Under the pieces are notes generated by a model. The model saw only the letters and a list, made by a program, of their open reading frames with translations, ran no database searches and was not told the origin of the DNA. Positions 11,128 to 61,937 of a stretch of DNA of 64,000 nucleotides are shown here, piece by piece. The first letter of the stretch is position 1. Each line of letters opens with the position of its first letter. Location: positions 567,501-631,500 of the forward strand of contig JAWDGP010003957.1 of assembly GCA_033675545.1 (NCBI GenBank). The letters are read 5' to 3'. The stretch comes from Elysia crispata. Taxonomy: Eukaryota > Mollusca > Gastropoda > Plakobranchidae. Made by a program: the position numbers and the translations under genes.

Positions 11128-12147
11128 ACTCAAAAATCCATATACCTTAAAGAAGTGATTGGGCAAACTCAAACTGACCGCAAAGGGCTAGGATCATCTA
11201 CAGCAAAGTGGTTGTCAAAAGCAGAAGGGAAAGAGAAAAGAGACATGATCATCAATGAGATACGACTAAATGAAGATTCCAGAAGGATTCAGAAAGCTGT
11301 CCAGCAACCTCAACAGGGAACATGGACTAATTGGGATAATGCCCTGCAGAAATCCCTCACATGGAATGAGATCTGGCACATGGCGCCACTTCGGATCAGC
11401 TTTCTCATCAGGTCAGTGTACGATCTCTTGTCCTCAAACGCAAATCTGGTACGGTGGGGAAAGAAAGAGAACCCCACTTGTCCACTATGCCAAGGCAGGC
11501 AGACCACAGAGCATGTCTTGAGCTCTTGCAGAATCGTCCTCTCACTGGGGCGATACACATGGAGGCATAACAGAGTCCTTCAGGAACTTGCCGCAATCAT
11601 AAGCACGGCTAAAGGAGAGACTACCCTCCCTAATACCAACGCGCTGATATTCACAACAGAGGGAGGTGCTAAGTCATGGCACGGAAGGCCGGTGAGGACA
11701 ACAAACCAGATAAAATGCCTTCTAGACGGCTGTGATGACTGGGATGTTTCAACAGATCTTCTAGAATGGGACAGTCACCCTAGTATAATCAAAGAAACGA
11801 GATTAAGGCCTGATATCGTGATCCATTCAGCTTCCACACAACAATTGATCATGGTGGAGCCAACAGTACCATACGAAAACCGAATGGAAGAGGCCCACAC
11901 CTACAAAAGAGAGAAATACATGAACCTGACCAAAGAGCTAGAAAATGCCGGCTACAAAGCTGTGGTGATGCCCGTTGAGGTTGGTGCCAGAGGATTTGTA
12001 GGGTCATCAGTCTACGACCTTCTAATTAAACTTTCAATATGTGGCAACAAAAAAACAAAAGCTCTAAAGTTACTGGCGGAAATAGCCGAAAACAGTTCCC
12101 GGTGGATCTGGAGCAGGAGAAATGAGAGATTCCTTCATAAGGATTAA
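11128..12147 (+). mobile_element. LINE (non-LTR retrotransposon) ORF2 C-terminal fragment with zinc motif and restriction-like endonuclease
   Basis: An open frame of about 340 codons from the stop before 11128 to TAA 12145. No natural start is visible, as expected for a 5'-truncated LINE copy. In order it has a basic helical region, then W-x-K-x-E-N-x-T-CPLC-(7)-H-V-L-S-S-C, the zinc-binding motif after reverse transcriptase domains. It then has RPDIVIHSA, E-P-T-V-P-Y-E and YKREKY, the PD...E...K pattern of a restriction-like endonuclease, and GARGFVGSSVYDLL near the end. In intact elements this region nicks target DNA for target-primed reverse transcription. The frame is free of stops, so insertion may be fairly recent. 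The reverse transcriptase itself is missing. Confidence 0.85.
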
Positions 12148-12162
12148 AAATGCTCTCACCAT

Positions 12163-12360
12163 CGCAGGACCAGTTGGCGAAGTGGTATAGCGCCGGGATC
12201 AGCAGTCTGGCGCTGTGCAAAAAAAAAAAGATAACAGGGAGACACCTGGGAGTCATGACCTGGGTGTGGCCCGGCCCCCTTAGAGTGTCAGAGGTTCAGG
12301 GCCGAAACACTTGCTACAAGGGGGGTTTCTTCTCTGAAGATTCCCTGTTATCTAGCTCCC
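12163..12360 (+). repeat. Possible tRNA-like SINE or LINE tail with an 11-bp inverted repeat
   Basis: Follows the LINE stop codon. TGGCGAAGTGG near 12175 fits a pol III A box, and GGTTCAGGGCC near 12292 is close to a B box. AGCGCC..GGCGCT can form a hairpin. After an A(11) run, GATAACAGGGA at 12230-12240 is perfectly inverted at 12342-12352 (TCCCTGTTATC). The A-to-B spacing is longer than in a tRNA, so this is a repeat element rather than a tRNA gene. Confidence 0.4.
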
Positions 12361-14580
12361 CAATGAGTTTCTACCTACTACCTTGTAAGGTATGAATTAT
12401 ACTGCCACAGAGTGGATCATCAAGGAAGTGATGGTACAATTTAAAACAAATTTCCTTCCAGTTTTGTGTACTGAGATTAATTAACCAGAGACTCTCCAAA
12501 CGAACCATTTCCATTTTTGTTTAAAAGAGTATTTGTAAACCCAGAAGAAAGGCAGAATAACTTCGCCTGTGGTAGTTATCAACACACTGACATGCCTCGA
12601 AGCTTGCTGCGCCACTCATCCACTGTCCACTCCGGTGCCATAACAGTTGCTAATGCCTTCTATGACTCTATTTTTGACATTATTCTGTCTAATAATCTCA
12701 AATGAACATTTATGAAATTGTTTTCTCTGTGCTAATTCTTCTGCATTAACGCATCTATACCACTCGAGGTCCCACAAAGTGTCCAGATACTAGAAAATGT
12801 AAGGATATAACATTCATCTGAACTTGCTCGAATAGTGGGATAGTTGATCTGGTACATAATTCTTACTCACTCTTAAGTATCAAATTTTACTTCTGACTGA
12901 TACCAGGCTATAAACGATCAGATGCTGATAGTTATATTTGTGAGGTTTCCTCACGGAACTCGTGATGACATATGCCATCGTGTTTACGTTGTCTGAAATA
13001 AACAGCTGATTTGCCCGTCAGATCTTTCACAAAAACTGAGCAATACTGCTGTGAGTGCTTATGCCTGATTAATGCTCAACTTTTGTGCTGGATAGACTGT
13101 GGTTCAGTGTAAAAACTCAATAGGCACACCATGTTCAGTCCAATCAAGAACACATTTGTATTTGACATTGTCTCTCCAGTATACACAGTTCATTGTTCCT
13201 TCGGCTGTTGATAATCCCGAGAAGAAGGCCGACTAGGAAATCCCCTTCTGTTTTCGCCACGGTACTGGAAACAACGAAACCCCCAGGCAGCGCCGGCCGA
13301 GAAGCATAAGTAAAACCTCCAAAAGACTTCTGTTGTGACGTCATTGTACTAAATTTCAGCTCGCTTTGTTTAGCATGGTATTATTTTGCATATTTCTGTC
13401 AAGTCGTCACGGATGCAGTGATTTTACACCACTTCCTTGCTGTTCATTCTGTAAACTTAGAGTTAATATAGATGGACAAAATGTCAAGGATCTTTCATGT
13501 TTTTATTTACTTATTGCATGAAGTTATTTTGTTTTGAATACCATCATATTTTAACAACTCTATAGTGAAGATAAAAACAATTAACTTAAACCTCTGTCTA
13601 GGTTAGATGTAGGCCTAGATCTAAATATGTATATAAACTATCGAGCTCATTGTTGCACTGATTTCACTGGAAAGCCTTGAAATACTTTACCGAATTACGA
13701 AACATCTAATCCGTCTCACTTTTTTACGCAACTACGCGCAACTACATCAGCCAAATGGCGCAAGCACGTTTAAGCACTATTTTGTTTCCGATTGTATTGA
13801 ACAGTGTCAATTAGTTTGCTATGTCTCCTTAGAAATAATGCTCATCTATTTTGTTAAAAGTTAGTAGACGTTATCCCTTGCCTTCCATTGTCTTTGATTT
13901 TCAGCCAACATTTTTTTTCCAAATTCCCACCGAGTAGGCTATAACTTTCTCCAGTTAAATTATCCACGGCCTTGTTGGGCGCTTGGCAATCAGACAGAAG
14001 AAATAAATCTGAAAATATTTGCCTGTGTCTGCCCTACATTTAAATTCAGAAGATAGTTCTAGACAGCCTCGTAACGTGCTAACATTTTGTTTAATTATTC
14101 GATTGAAAAAGACGAAAGTTGAAAGTAACTCTTTCAACGGAAGTCAACCCCTTTCTTTCGTGGCAACACAGACAAAGAAAATCTTTAATCTAGTCTAGAT
14201 CATCTAGCAGCCGACTTTTTTCTGTTTCTGCTTGTGAAACTGAAAGGTTCTCAAAGAAAAAGTTGATTGATCCAAGTCCTATCAGAAGTGTATCTGGACA
14301 ATACGATTTACTAGATAGAAGAAAATAGGTCTTAAACGTAGTTATGCTATATGGCTTAATTATTTGCGCATGGTTTTGCTTGGTTGCGCATGGTATCGCT
14401 AGGTTGCGCTTCGTTTTCCTTGGTTGCACGAGGTTGAATGAAAAAAAAAGTGATACCTGATCTAATTAGAATAGTCCTGTTTACCACACTGGTTGCATAA
14501 ACTGTTTTCTAAAAAAATTGGGTTTGTACATGTATATAGACTGCTTGATTAAGATTATATTGAAATCATTCTCAAAACTA
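12361..14580. other. No gene supported; GC-richer patch at 13140-13345
   Basis: On the minus strand, 13144-13344 is open for 66 codons, is richer in GC and CpG than its surroundings, and begins at a TGACGTCA palindrome (13336-13343), the core of a CRE site. It might be a promoter or first exon, but I see no splice or family evidence. A minus-strand open stretch near 12600-12650 reads MAPEWTVDEWRSKLRG, also unassigned. Confidence 0.3.
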
Positions 14581-14589
14581 GCCTTATCT

Positions 14590-14720
14590 TAGTTGTCATC
14601 TAGATCTAGGCACATGAAACTTGCAATCTTGATTGGGAAAGCCCAAATCGCACCAAAGACAACCTTTGAATCCGGAAGCGAGTCTGTCTAAATGGCACCT
14701 GAAACATTTCTATTTATAGA
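14590..14720. repeat. Fragment of the SINE-like dispersed family
   Basis: CTTGCAATCTTGATTGGGAA and the following AGCCCAAATCGCACCAAAGA recur almost unchanged at 56157-56205, next to the tRNA-like repeats there. Only this tail portion is present here. Confidence 0.6.
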
Positions 14721-17700
14721 ATTCATGGAAGGGCTACTCTTTTTGCACAAGCTACTTTGAGACAACAGAGTACCCTTTTCTTGAAAAATGTTTCCGTGGA
14801 ACCTGAAACATTATGACGTAAAGAAGAAAATGTAACTCTTAATTTAAAAACTCAAAGTTCATCTCTTGTAAGTAACGAGCATTTGTTTGACCTCTGTTGC
14901 GATAGTAAACAATTCTCTATAAACCAATGATCAAAGAAAATGATACATAGTCTGAACAACCGGTAACTTTATAGAAATGACAATGAAAGTTAAAAAAAGG
15001 AGATGTTTAAGTATATAGTGTCACTATGGATAACACTCCAACGTTGCATTTTTAAGCGGATCAGTGATATGTATTGTAATCTGAAACGACAAGAATACTA
15101 GATCTAGATCTAGATAGATAGTATAGCCCAATAAAGACTGAACAAAATGTCGGCAGGGCGAGATCTATCTTTAGATCTATGTTACAGACATGTTTTCAAG
15201 AAGTGCATCTCTTGTAAACCATTTCAGTGCACCAAATAATTATTATGAAACATAACAGTTCTTTCCTTGCAACCTGAAAGAACATTATTATGTTCAGAGC
15301 GTCTTTAATTTTCAAAACCACTTGCCAATTCACAATCAGCTATTGCATTTGTCTGGATAGATGTAAGTAATGAGAGTGAAATTTTGTAAATGCAAATACA
15401 TTTAATTGCAAGCACAATCACATAAATCCTAAGCTAATCAGTTATAAATCAATAAACAATTATAAATCAAATGAAACCTTAAGAAATAGTAACAAATGCT
15501 GAAGTCCAGCACCACTATGGTTTCGGAAAGTTACTTGGGGCTGAGTAATTCAATCTAGAATGATCATATTTTATTTATTTATCTAGATGTAATAGATATA
15601 ATCGAGTGTTACTAAATCTAGTAGATTACAATTTAGATGCAATTGTGACAGGAACATAGCTCCAGGATCAACTTTGCATACATGTGTATTGCCAAAGAAC
15701 ACATCTCTTTTATTACTTCAGAACGTCCAAAATAAAGATCAAACATTCAAATTTAGTCAATTTTGACTTACTCTAAAATGGATCTAGGTATAACTATAAC
15801 TCTAGATCTAGAACATAGTGCAGCATAAGCATGAGGGGCAGTTTCCTTTTTTTTTCACACATTAAAAGCACTTCTTCAAATAAAACATAAACTAGATCAA
15901 GAGTTCGAAATTTAAAACTAGAATCATTGTATTTTTGTTCTAAATCTAGCTCTTCCAAATAAACAGAGAGAAACCCCCAGCAGTGTGTGCAACTCAAATC
16001 TGCTTATATCTCTATATACTGAAAATAAATATTTTGACAGATATAATTTTGTTCAGCTTTCACTTGTGTTAAATAAAAGGACAGCAGGTAACTCTAGTAG
16101 ACAAGAGAAATTAAATTTTGAAAATATTTTCACAAATCAAGATGCACAAGCATTGCTTTATTCAGGTTTAATGTATGTCTTATTTCAATATTTGTATCAA
16201 ATTTAAATTTTTGAAGTAGTTTTTTTTACGCTTTGAGGATTAATAATTGAAGTTAGATGTAGATACACGGAATACTTGCTAGTTTATCTGTCATATGGGA
16301 TGGGCATCAATGGTATGACATTTTTGACCCCTGTTGCAACTGTAAAACAGTTGGCTTTTTCATTTTCGATATCATGAAATATTGTGTCCAGAACTACAGA
16401 CTCAATTGACTATAGGCTTTGCAATGCAAACCAAAATCCAAAGGAAACTAAACAATAGGAGCAACTTTTGAATAAAGCACCAGCATTTCAGTGTAGATCT
16501 AAGGCATATTTCATTTAAAAAGTCTATGTACTTAGATCCAGAAAGATCATCCAGTAGATTATTTTGATATATTGGGTTTTTGGTGTATTTCAATAAATTT
16601 TTTTGAAAAACTTCTAGTGTAAGTAATGATATTTTGAACATAAAAGATAATAACTTGTAATGGTGAAGCAGATCATATTATTAAAAAACATTACAGGGTT
16701 ATCTTAAATTACATGTACCTATTAGGCTAAATTGTTACACAATCATTCTTTAATATTGCACCAAAAAATTCAATTCCACCATTAACTATGAGATTTTTTT
16801 AAAGTTTTGAACCTTTTCAGGCTGGTTTGGTGTAAAATTTATCTTCACCGTCATCATGACTAACTTTGATTACCGAGTTAAAATAAAAGAGATCAATACA
16901 TCTGTTAATAATTTATTCATTATTAATTAGATGATTTGATGGAAGATAATGTTCAGGTATCATGAAAGATAAAAACTTTTTTGTTGTTTTTTGTTTCAAA
17001 GTAATTTTAACAACCTATTAAAAACTGTAATAAGACTTAGAAGGAAACATCAGTATATATCAAAAGGGTGAAATTATCACACACACAAAAAAAACCCAGA
17101 CAAAATCTGAAAAAAGAAAGGAAAATGTAGTAATTTTGAAAGAAAAGGTTTTATTTCATATCTTCGTTTAATATTAATTTATCTGAAAAACACTGAGAAA
17201 CATTTTTGAAAATTGCTTGCTATAATTCCACAGAACATAACATTTTCCAGACAAATAAAAGGAGTGTGATATGTAACGAGTATTTGTTTAATGATCAGAA
17301 TCACAAAAAGTTATAAATGTGTAGATATAAATACAAATCCAGTAAATTTATACAGATACATTTAATTTCAAAAAGTTGGTCAAACAGATAGTATTTAGTA
17401 TTAATATTAGTTAGAAGACTAAGTCAATTGCACATTAGGAGATTCCTTGATAAAGTTTTCTTTAAATGAATGATGTATAATTATATCTTAATTGAAATAT
17501 TACTCTACAATATCCATTAATTCTTTTCCTTTTTAGTTTTATTCATCATCATCCATTAACAAAAAAAAAAAGAAAAAAGAAACATTACCCGTATATGTAT
17601 CTTCTTGTTCATGTTATTAATGATGCAAAATGAATAATATGGAAATAAACTTTGAAATGTTATTTAAATATACATGTATCTTCATTTTGTTCACTGATGC

Positions 17701-17733
17701 TTTTATTTAGGGATCCAAAAAATTCATTCTTAC
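14721..17733. other. No gene supported
   Basis: AT-rich DNA. It contains TAGATCTAGATC-type runs at 15099-15115 and 15799-15812. Small open frames on both strands are low in complexity and show no motif. Confidence 0.4.
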
Positions 17734-17855
17734 CTTTACATCATGGGTGTGCAAGTTCAGAGATATTAATTCTGTAATCTTAAGTTTCTGGTATTTGATG
17801 GATCCGCTGTCAAACTGATAAATGTGCCTTAGACCACTTCGCATGGTGTCATAGG
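17734..17855 (-). CDS. Coding-looking exon of an unrecognised gene
   Basis: 122 bases between an acceptor (TTTTCTAAAG) and a canonical donor (AAG|GTAAGA). The open frame reads YDTMRSGLRHIYQFDSGS, then IKYQKLKITELI and NLHTHDVK, with balanced composition unlike the surrounding AT-rich noise. ACCATGC at 17844 could be the start codon, giving 37 codons ending in phase 0. A CpG-containing patch with CCGGAAG (ETS-type site) lies upstream near 18650 and could be its promoter. I do not recognise the protein and found no second exon. Confidence 0.45.
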
Positions 17856-18816
17856 CTTTAGAAAATATTTGATTTTTAGGCCTGCAATTTGTTTACAATC
17901 AATTTCTGCTTTTTATTCAGTTATTGTTTTGTTTTTCAGTCAAAAAAAGGCGAAAAGTGTGGTATCTAGAGGTCTGAATTTCGAGATCTAGTCTGCAAAA
18001 CTCTAATAGCCTAGGTCATAGCCAGAATCCAAAATCACCGTTAATCTCACATTGTTTAGCATGGGTATTGTTCTCCTTCATTTTTGATCAAGAAGAATCG
18101 AGCGCAAGTGCTGGATCCAGCTAAATTTTTCTAGTCTTAATCAAATACAGATCTTTCTAGGTCTGATTAATTATGCTCTACTCAAATTTTTAATTAAAAT
18201 CATTGTAAATTTGTATAGTTGTACATAGATCTGGGTCTAGATCTAGTATCAAGCTCTGTTGAGTCATAATGTGCATCTTACGGGTAAAATAGATTGAATT
18301 CATTTAATGGCTTTCTGTAATGTTATGTAGCACTAGATTTAGATCGCCATCCACCAAATATTTAGACCATTGACCAAGAATAGATCTAGAGTCTACATCT
18401 ATGTAGAACTGTATCAATCCATATCTTGGGGAGAGGAATAGAGATCTATGTCTGTGCATGGATTAATTGGATAGTAAAAATTTCCTTTGTTAGCTGATCC
18501 CATGTGGACTTAACAATATATAACTTTTATAAGGGTGGATAAATAAAATATAAAGAACATTAGAACGGCCTACTCTCTTTGTTATTAAAGCAAGGATTGA
18601 AATCGTCTGCTGATTGATGAGTTGTTTACATTCGCCGCTCCTGCGCCGGAAGCTACGCATGGTCGAAAAAAAATAACGCTAAGAGGAGGTGACGTAGTTG
18701 CTATAAATAAAAATGTTTCAGGTGCCATTTAGCCGCTCCCAAGCACCACAATTGCCATTGGACGCACAAACATCTAGGACGAACGATAACAATATGTATG
18801 CCTCAAATATATAGAA

Positions 18817-19090
18817 GTTTCAAAGTTAGATCTAGAGGAGGCAAACCACTGGGTTAATTTAAGTAAGAATTATAATTGGTATAAGCTATGTTCTCTTTGA
18901 ATGGCAAGGTGATGGGTGCCGAAGCATCTATAAATCGATGGTTCTAATCCCACCAATTCCAACATTTTCGGTCATTTTCACTTCAAAGCCTTACCCTAAC
19001 CACTGCTGCGCACTACCTAAAATTCCAGCTCTTATAATTCTTACTTATATTAACCCAGTGGTTTGTCTCCTCTAGATCTAAATTTGATAC
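18817..19090. repeat. Fold-back element: 59-bp inverted repeat around a SINE-like body
   Basis: 18817-18875 and 19032-19090 are inverted copies differing at about five positions; both contain TTAGATCTAGAGGAG-type sequence and ACCACTGGGTTAAT. The enclosed body (GGTATAAGCTATGTTC, GGGTGCCGAAGCATCTATAA, GGTTCTAATCCCACC) matches the repeats at 56.0-56.5 kb in the opposite orientation. Confidence 0.75.
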
Positions 19091-19393
<303 letters not shown>

Positions 19394-19661
19394 GTCTTCT
19401 TTCTTCTCCTTCGTCTTTGTCGTCGTCTTCGTTGTCGTCGTCGTCCTGGTCCTCTCCCTTCTCCTTTGAGACCTAAATTGAAATTTGGATTTATAAAATT
19501 CTCAAAAATAAAAAAAAAAAAAAAAAAGAAAAAAGAAAAAAGAAAAGCCAACAACGACTGACCTCAGAGCTTTGCTCTTTTAGTATAAAGTAATACAGAG
19601 GTCAGTGCCATTTATACAAAAGTTTATTATAGATTTTAGATTACGCTGGAATTTGTTGGGG

Positions 19662-20684
19662 CTACCTCAGGCTGACTGAGGGCGGTGACTTGGTAGTCCT
19701 GTCGATCTCAGCGCTGACCTCGGGTTGACTGAGGGTGGTGACTGGCTAGCTTTGTCGCCAGGCGATTGTTCTGTAGAGATCTCGGCACTGACCTCGGGTT
19801 GACTGAGGGCGGTGACTGGCTAGCTTTGTCGCCAGGCGATTGTTCTGTAGAGATCTCGGCACTGACCTCGGGTTGACTGAGGGCGGTGACTGGCTAGCTT
19901 TGTCGCCAGGCGATTGTTCTGTAGAGATCTCGGCACTGACCTCGGGTTGACTGAGGGCGGTGACTGGTTAGCTTTGTCGCCAGGCGATAGTTCTGTAGAG
20001 ATCTCGGCACTGACCTCGGGTTGACTGAGGGTGGTGACTGGCTAGCTTTGTCGCCAGGCGATTGTTCTGTAGAGATCTCGGCACTGACCTCGGGCTGACT
20101 GAGGGCGGTGACTGGCTAGCTTTGCCGCCAGGCGATAGTTCTGTAGAGATCTCGGCACTGACCTCGGGTTGACTGAGGGTGGTGACTGGCTAGCTTTGTC
20201 GCCAGGCGATAGTTCTGTAGAGATCTCGGCACTGACCTCGGGTTGACTGAGGGTAGTGACTGGCTAGCTTTGTCGCCAGGCGATTGTTCTGTAGAGATCT
20301 CGGCACTGACCTCGGGTTGACTGAGGGCGGTGACTGGCTAGCTTTGTCGCCAGGCGATTGTTCTGTAGAGATCTCGGCACTGACCTCGGGTTGACTGAGG
20401 GCGGTGACTGGTTAGCTTTGTCGCCAGGCGATAGTTCTGTAGAGATCTCGGCACTGACCTCGGGTTGACTTAGGGCGGTGACTGGCTAGCTTTGTCGCCA
20501 GGCGATTGCTCTGTAGAGATCTCGGCACTGACCGCGGGTTGACTGAGGGCGGCGACTGGCTAGTTTTGTCGCCAGGCGGTTGTTCTGTGGAGATCTCAGC
20601 ACTGACCTCGGGTTGACTGAGAGCGGTGACAACCTAGCATATCGGCTTGGTCGGTCACTAGGCGAAAGTTCTGTAGGGATATGG
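19662..20684. repeat. 74-bp minisatellite, about 14 units
   Basis: Units begin CTGACCTCGGGTTGACTGAG at 19714, 19788, 19862, 19936, 20010, 20084, 20158, 20232, 20306, 20380, 20454, 20528 and 20602, exactly 74 bases apart. Each also holds TAGCTTTGTCGCCAGGCGAT and TAGAGATCTCGGCA. A diverged half-unit precedes, and the last unit is diverged. The units differ by only a few bases and are GC-rich compared with the flanks. Confidence 0.97.
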
Positions 20685-20812
20685 ATTCTTAGCGAACGCC
20701 CCTATGTTGTTTTTGAAGGTGTGGAAAAGCTTCGACTTCTCCTCACCGACTATTAATTTGACTTATTCTGCTTGGAAAAAGTTTATCTGCCCCGAAAAAT
20801 GGTAGACCATAC

Positions 20813-20990
20813 CTGAGTGCCTTCTTTTTGACCGTTATGAATTGATCGTCCTCTCTTTCAGGTTGTGGAGAGGAAATGACTTTTAAGTCCAGTCTCTTCA
20901 TATCATGAACGTTACTAACTGCAATGAGTGTCGATTTACTGTCTTTACCGATTCCTCTCTGTCTTTCATAAATGAAGTAAAAAAAAAAAA
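20813..20990 (-). other. Unassigned open stretch ending at a splice-donor-like site
   Basis: The minus frame is open here and reads SKSTLIAVSNVHDMKRLDLK and PEREDDQFITVKKKALR up to AG|GTATGG. The mixed composition looks exon-like, but no acceptor, neighbour exon or family could be identified. Confidence 0.25.
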
Positions 20991-22109
20991 AGCTAATTAA
21001 AATAAATAAAATTGGATCTCTGTTTAAAATTAGAAAATGTGTCATCGAAACAACTGATAATGCCAAGCTTTTCGATTCAATCCATGGTTAATGATAGAGA
21101 AAATGCTCACAAATCTTTTAAGTTAATTTTGCTTTTAATATTTAATAGAATAATTTTTAAACTGCACATTTAGACTTTTATACGAATGCTTTTTTATACT
21201 TTCTTTGAAATAATTATGATCTGAGTTTGAACTGAATAAAAGGCATCCTATTTGGTGGATTTTTTTTTCCTTTTTTCCCACAGGAGACGACTGCCACTTT
21301 TTCACCGCATCAGGTTGAGTAATTCATTTTGTCTGCACTGGATTGCATGAAATAAACCGAATGAGAGCTTTGTGAAGAAAAGCGTCCACACTTGGTTTAT
21401 TATTTTACTCAAGATTATCCAATTAAAAACAGAAATGATGTTTTCCTGACGTCTTATAAGAAGATATATGAATATCTCAAGGCTTTGTACATTCTACACT
21501 TGTTGATTGAGAGACCGTAAAGAGATAAATCTTTTATTATTGCACAGTTTTGTTTTATTTTGTTTTATTTTCAACGTAGATATCTCCCCCCTCCCCCCTT
21601 TTTTTTTGATTTGAAGGGTAAATAATAATTGTGTTACATTATTATTCTCTCATTCAGATTTAAGATCAGTTTGGGCATTTGTGTCAATAGGGCTACGCCA
21701 CCTACCTATAGATATGAATTTTATATTCTTTTAATTTTTCTACTGCAGCATATTTAAACGCTTTAGATATAACATATGTGTGTAAGTATTGTTCTCTGCT
21801 CTTTCATTGAAGGGGTCGTGGTATTTTTCTTAACGCTATGCTAGTGTTAAAGGTTTTCTTTACTTCAGGTTTAGATTAAATAATAGCATTGAACCAAAAC
21901 GTTGTCTTAAATTAAATTCATTGTACATTTTATGCATTTCTGATGCATTACTGTGCTTTTGAGTTATCTCCTCCTTTTGGTCGGTTTCCTGATTCCTGCT
22001 TTTCTTCTCCTCGTCCGTCTCCAACTTTTTCAGGAATGTAGTAATAAAGTAATACTGATCGAAAAAAAAAAGGAGAAAAAAGACACGGATACTGTAACAG
22101 ATTTTGATA
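20991..22109. other. No gene supported
   Basis: AT-rich intergenic DNA between the minisatellite and the next dispersed repeat; only short unremarkable open frames. Confidence 0.4.
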
Positions 22110-22660
22110 GGGGTGATCTGTTAGGCTCTGTTTGTCTAGGGATATGAAAATATATACACAGCCAATCACACGACTCGTCCGTAGAAAATAAGACTGAAGT
22201 CCGCAAGTAAAGATTGCAAACTGTTTAATACAACACAAGAGCGTGACTCTATAATCACTGTAGGTTGACTTAATAATCACTCACTGTAGGCAGACTTATT
22301 AATCACTCACTGTAGACTTGATGTTGACTCACTAAAATATTTATACAAAATCTCGTCGAAACATCCAGAAAAGGAATTACATAAATCGTAAAAGAATATT
22401 CATGGTACACGTCATTAGCAATTAGCAACAATCAAAACAAAGGTAAACAAGGGGTGACGAGATCATTACTGTGCTAGAACTAAGTGGGAGATTCGAGAAG
22501 AATCTTGACCATACAAGTGAGAGCTGTGTTCTATAAACAAGACTAAGTTCTTAGGCTTGAAATACAAACATTATGCAACAAAATAAGATAATGTACAGTG
22601 TATAGATCTAGTCGATCCGCTACCCAAAAGTTACGCACCAAAAAAAGGGTGAGGAAATGA
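22110..22660. repeat. Dispersed repeat, copy 1 (partner 55420-55960)
   Basis: Shared landmarks in the same order and orientation are GTTTGTCTA, CACAGCCA.TCA, GACTCGTC.GTAGAAAA, AATCTC.TCGA, AATTACATAA and ATCCGCTACCC.AAA.TTAC. The copies are clearly diverged. No coding capacity was seen. The left end is blurred. Confidence 0.65.
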
Positions 22661-23251
22661 GTAGATCAACTTATAGTACAATGCGTTACAGATACCATAG
22701 CATTAAACTGTTCCATGTGTAAACACAAATGGCGTTACGATAGGTTTAAAAGATAAGTATGCGGTAGTGTTGACGAACTTTTTATACTCTTATATAAAAA
22801 GTATGGGTTATAAATAGCACACAACGTACAAACTTGTTATAACAAAGTATGAGGAATGTTAGACATTCCAATATGACTTCAAAGTTCTGTGTCACTTATT
22901 TGGAGATTTCGAACATATAGCACTTCGTTTTTTCAAGCTATATTTATTCAGCTTTATATAAAAAGCTTCTCAAATAAAAAGCATTTTTAAATTTTTAAGT
23001 TTGCCCTATAAATTTGTTTATTTTGCAAGTGAGTAAGAACTGTACGCGTGTGGCGTTATATCATTGTCTTTTGGGGATTGGTATATCCTGTCCTTCCATT
23101 GATATAATGTACACATAATCTCTCACACACATACACACTTAAAGTTATGTCCAAGGATCGTCCAAATCCTTTACTTTGGCATACATGTATACATTCATAC
23201 ATACATGCTATTTTTAGCAACCGCAGACAGATGAATAAAAGAGATATATAA
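22661..23251. other. 3' flank of the M13 gene; no gene supported
   Basis: AT-rich sequence downstream of the M13 stop codon. Nothing coding was seen. Confidence 0.4.
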
Positions 23252-23257
23252 TTTATT
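23252..23257 (-). promoter_or_regulatory. Polyadenylation signal AATAAA of the M13 gene
   Basis: AATAAA on the minus strand, 24 bases after the stop codon at 23281, the only good hexamer this close. Confidence 0.5.
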
Positions 23258-23280
23258 CACTTTTCTGAAATAACGGGCTT

Positions 23281-61366
<38,086 letters not shown>

Positions 61367-61640
61367 TGTGATGTTTTGTGGTAATTTAACTTTAAGATCT
61401 TCAATGTGGAGGGTTAACAGATGTGTAAAGAAGACTTCTGCACGTGTGGTATATGTACATGTATATTATAGTCTTTGGTGGTACAGATTTCTTGTTTAAA
61501 CCATAAATTGAAAAACAAATTCGTTAACAAATTTTGTATACGTTTTCCCCCTCTATTTTTCGACAAACACATGTGTGTAAATCAGAGGCGGATGTTCAAG
61601 ACAGTCTGTCATCATTACCAGCTATAAATATTGGAGCCGT

Positions 61641-61857
61641 CTTGGGCCTTGAGGCACAAAGAGCATTCGGCAATTAAATTAATGGGGATTAAACAGTGAA
61701 TACGCAAATCAGAGTAAAAGGTTCGATACCTGGCTAGAAATTCAGACCAATAATGGGTTCTGATCTCTTTAAACCAGACCCATCTTTGCCTTAAAGGAGA
61801 CAGCCGCTCAAGAAGAATCTTTTTAACCCTAGGAGACGCAAAAAATTAATAATAATA

Positions 61858-61937
<80 letters not shown>

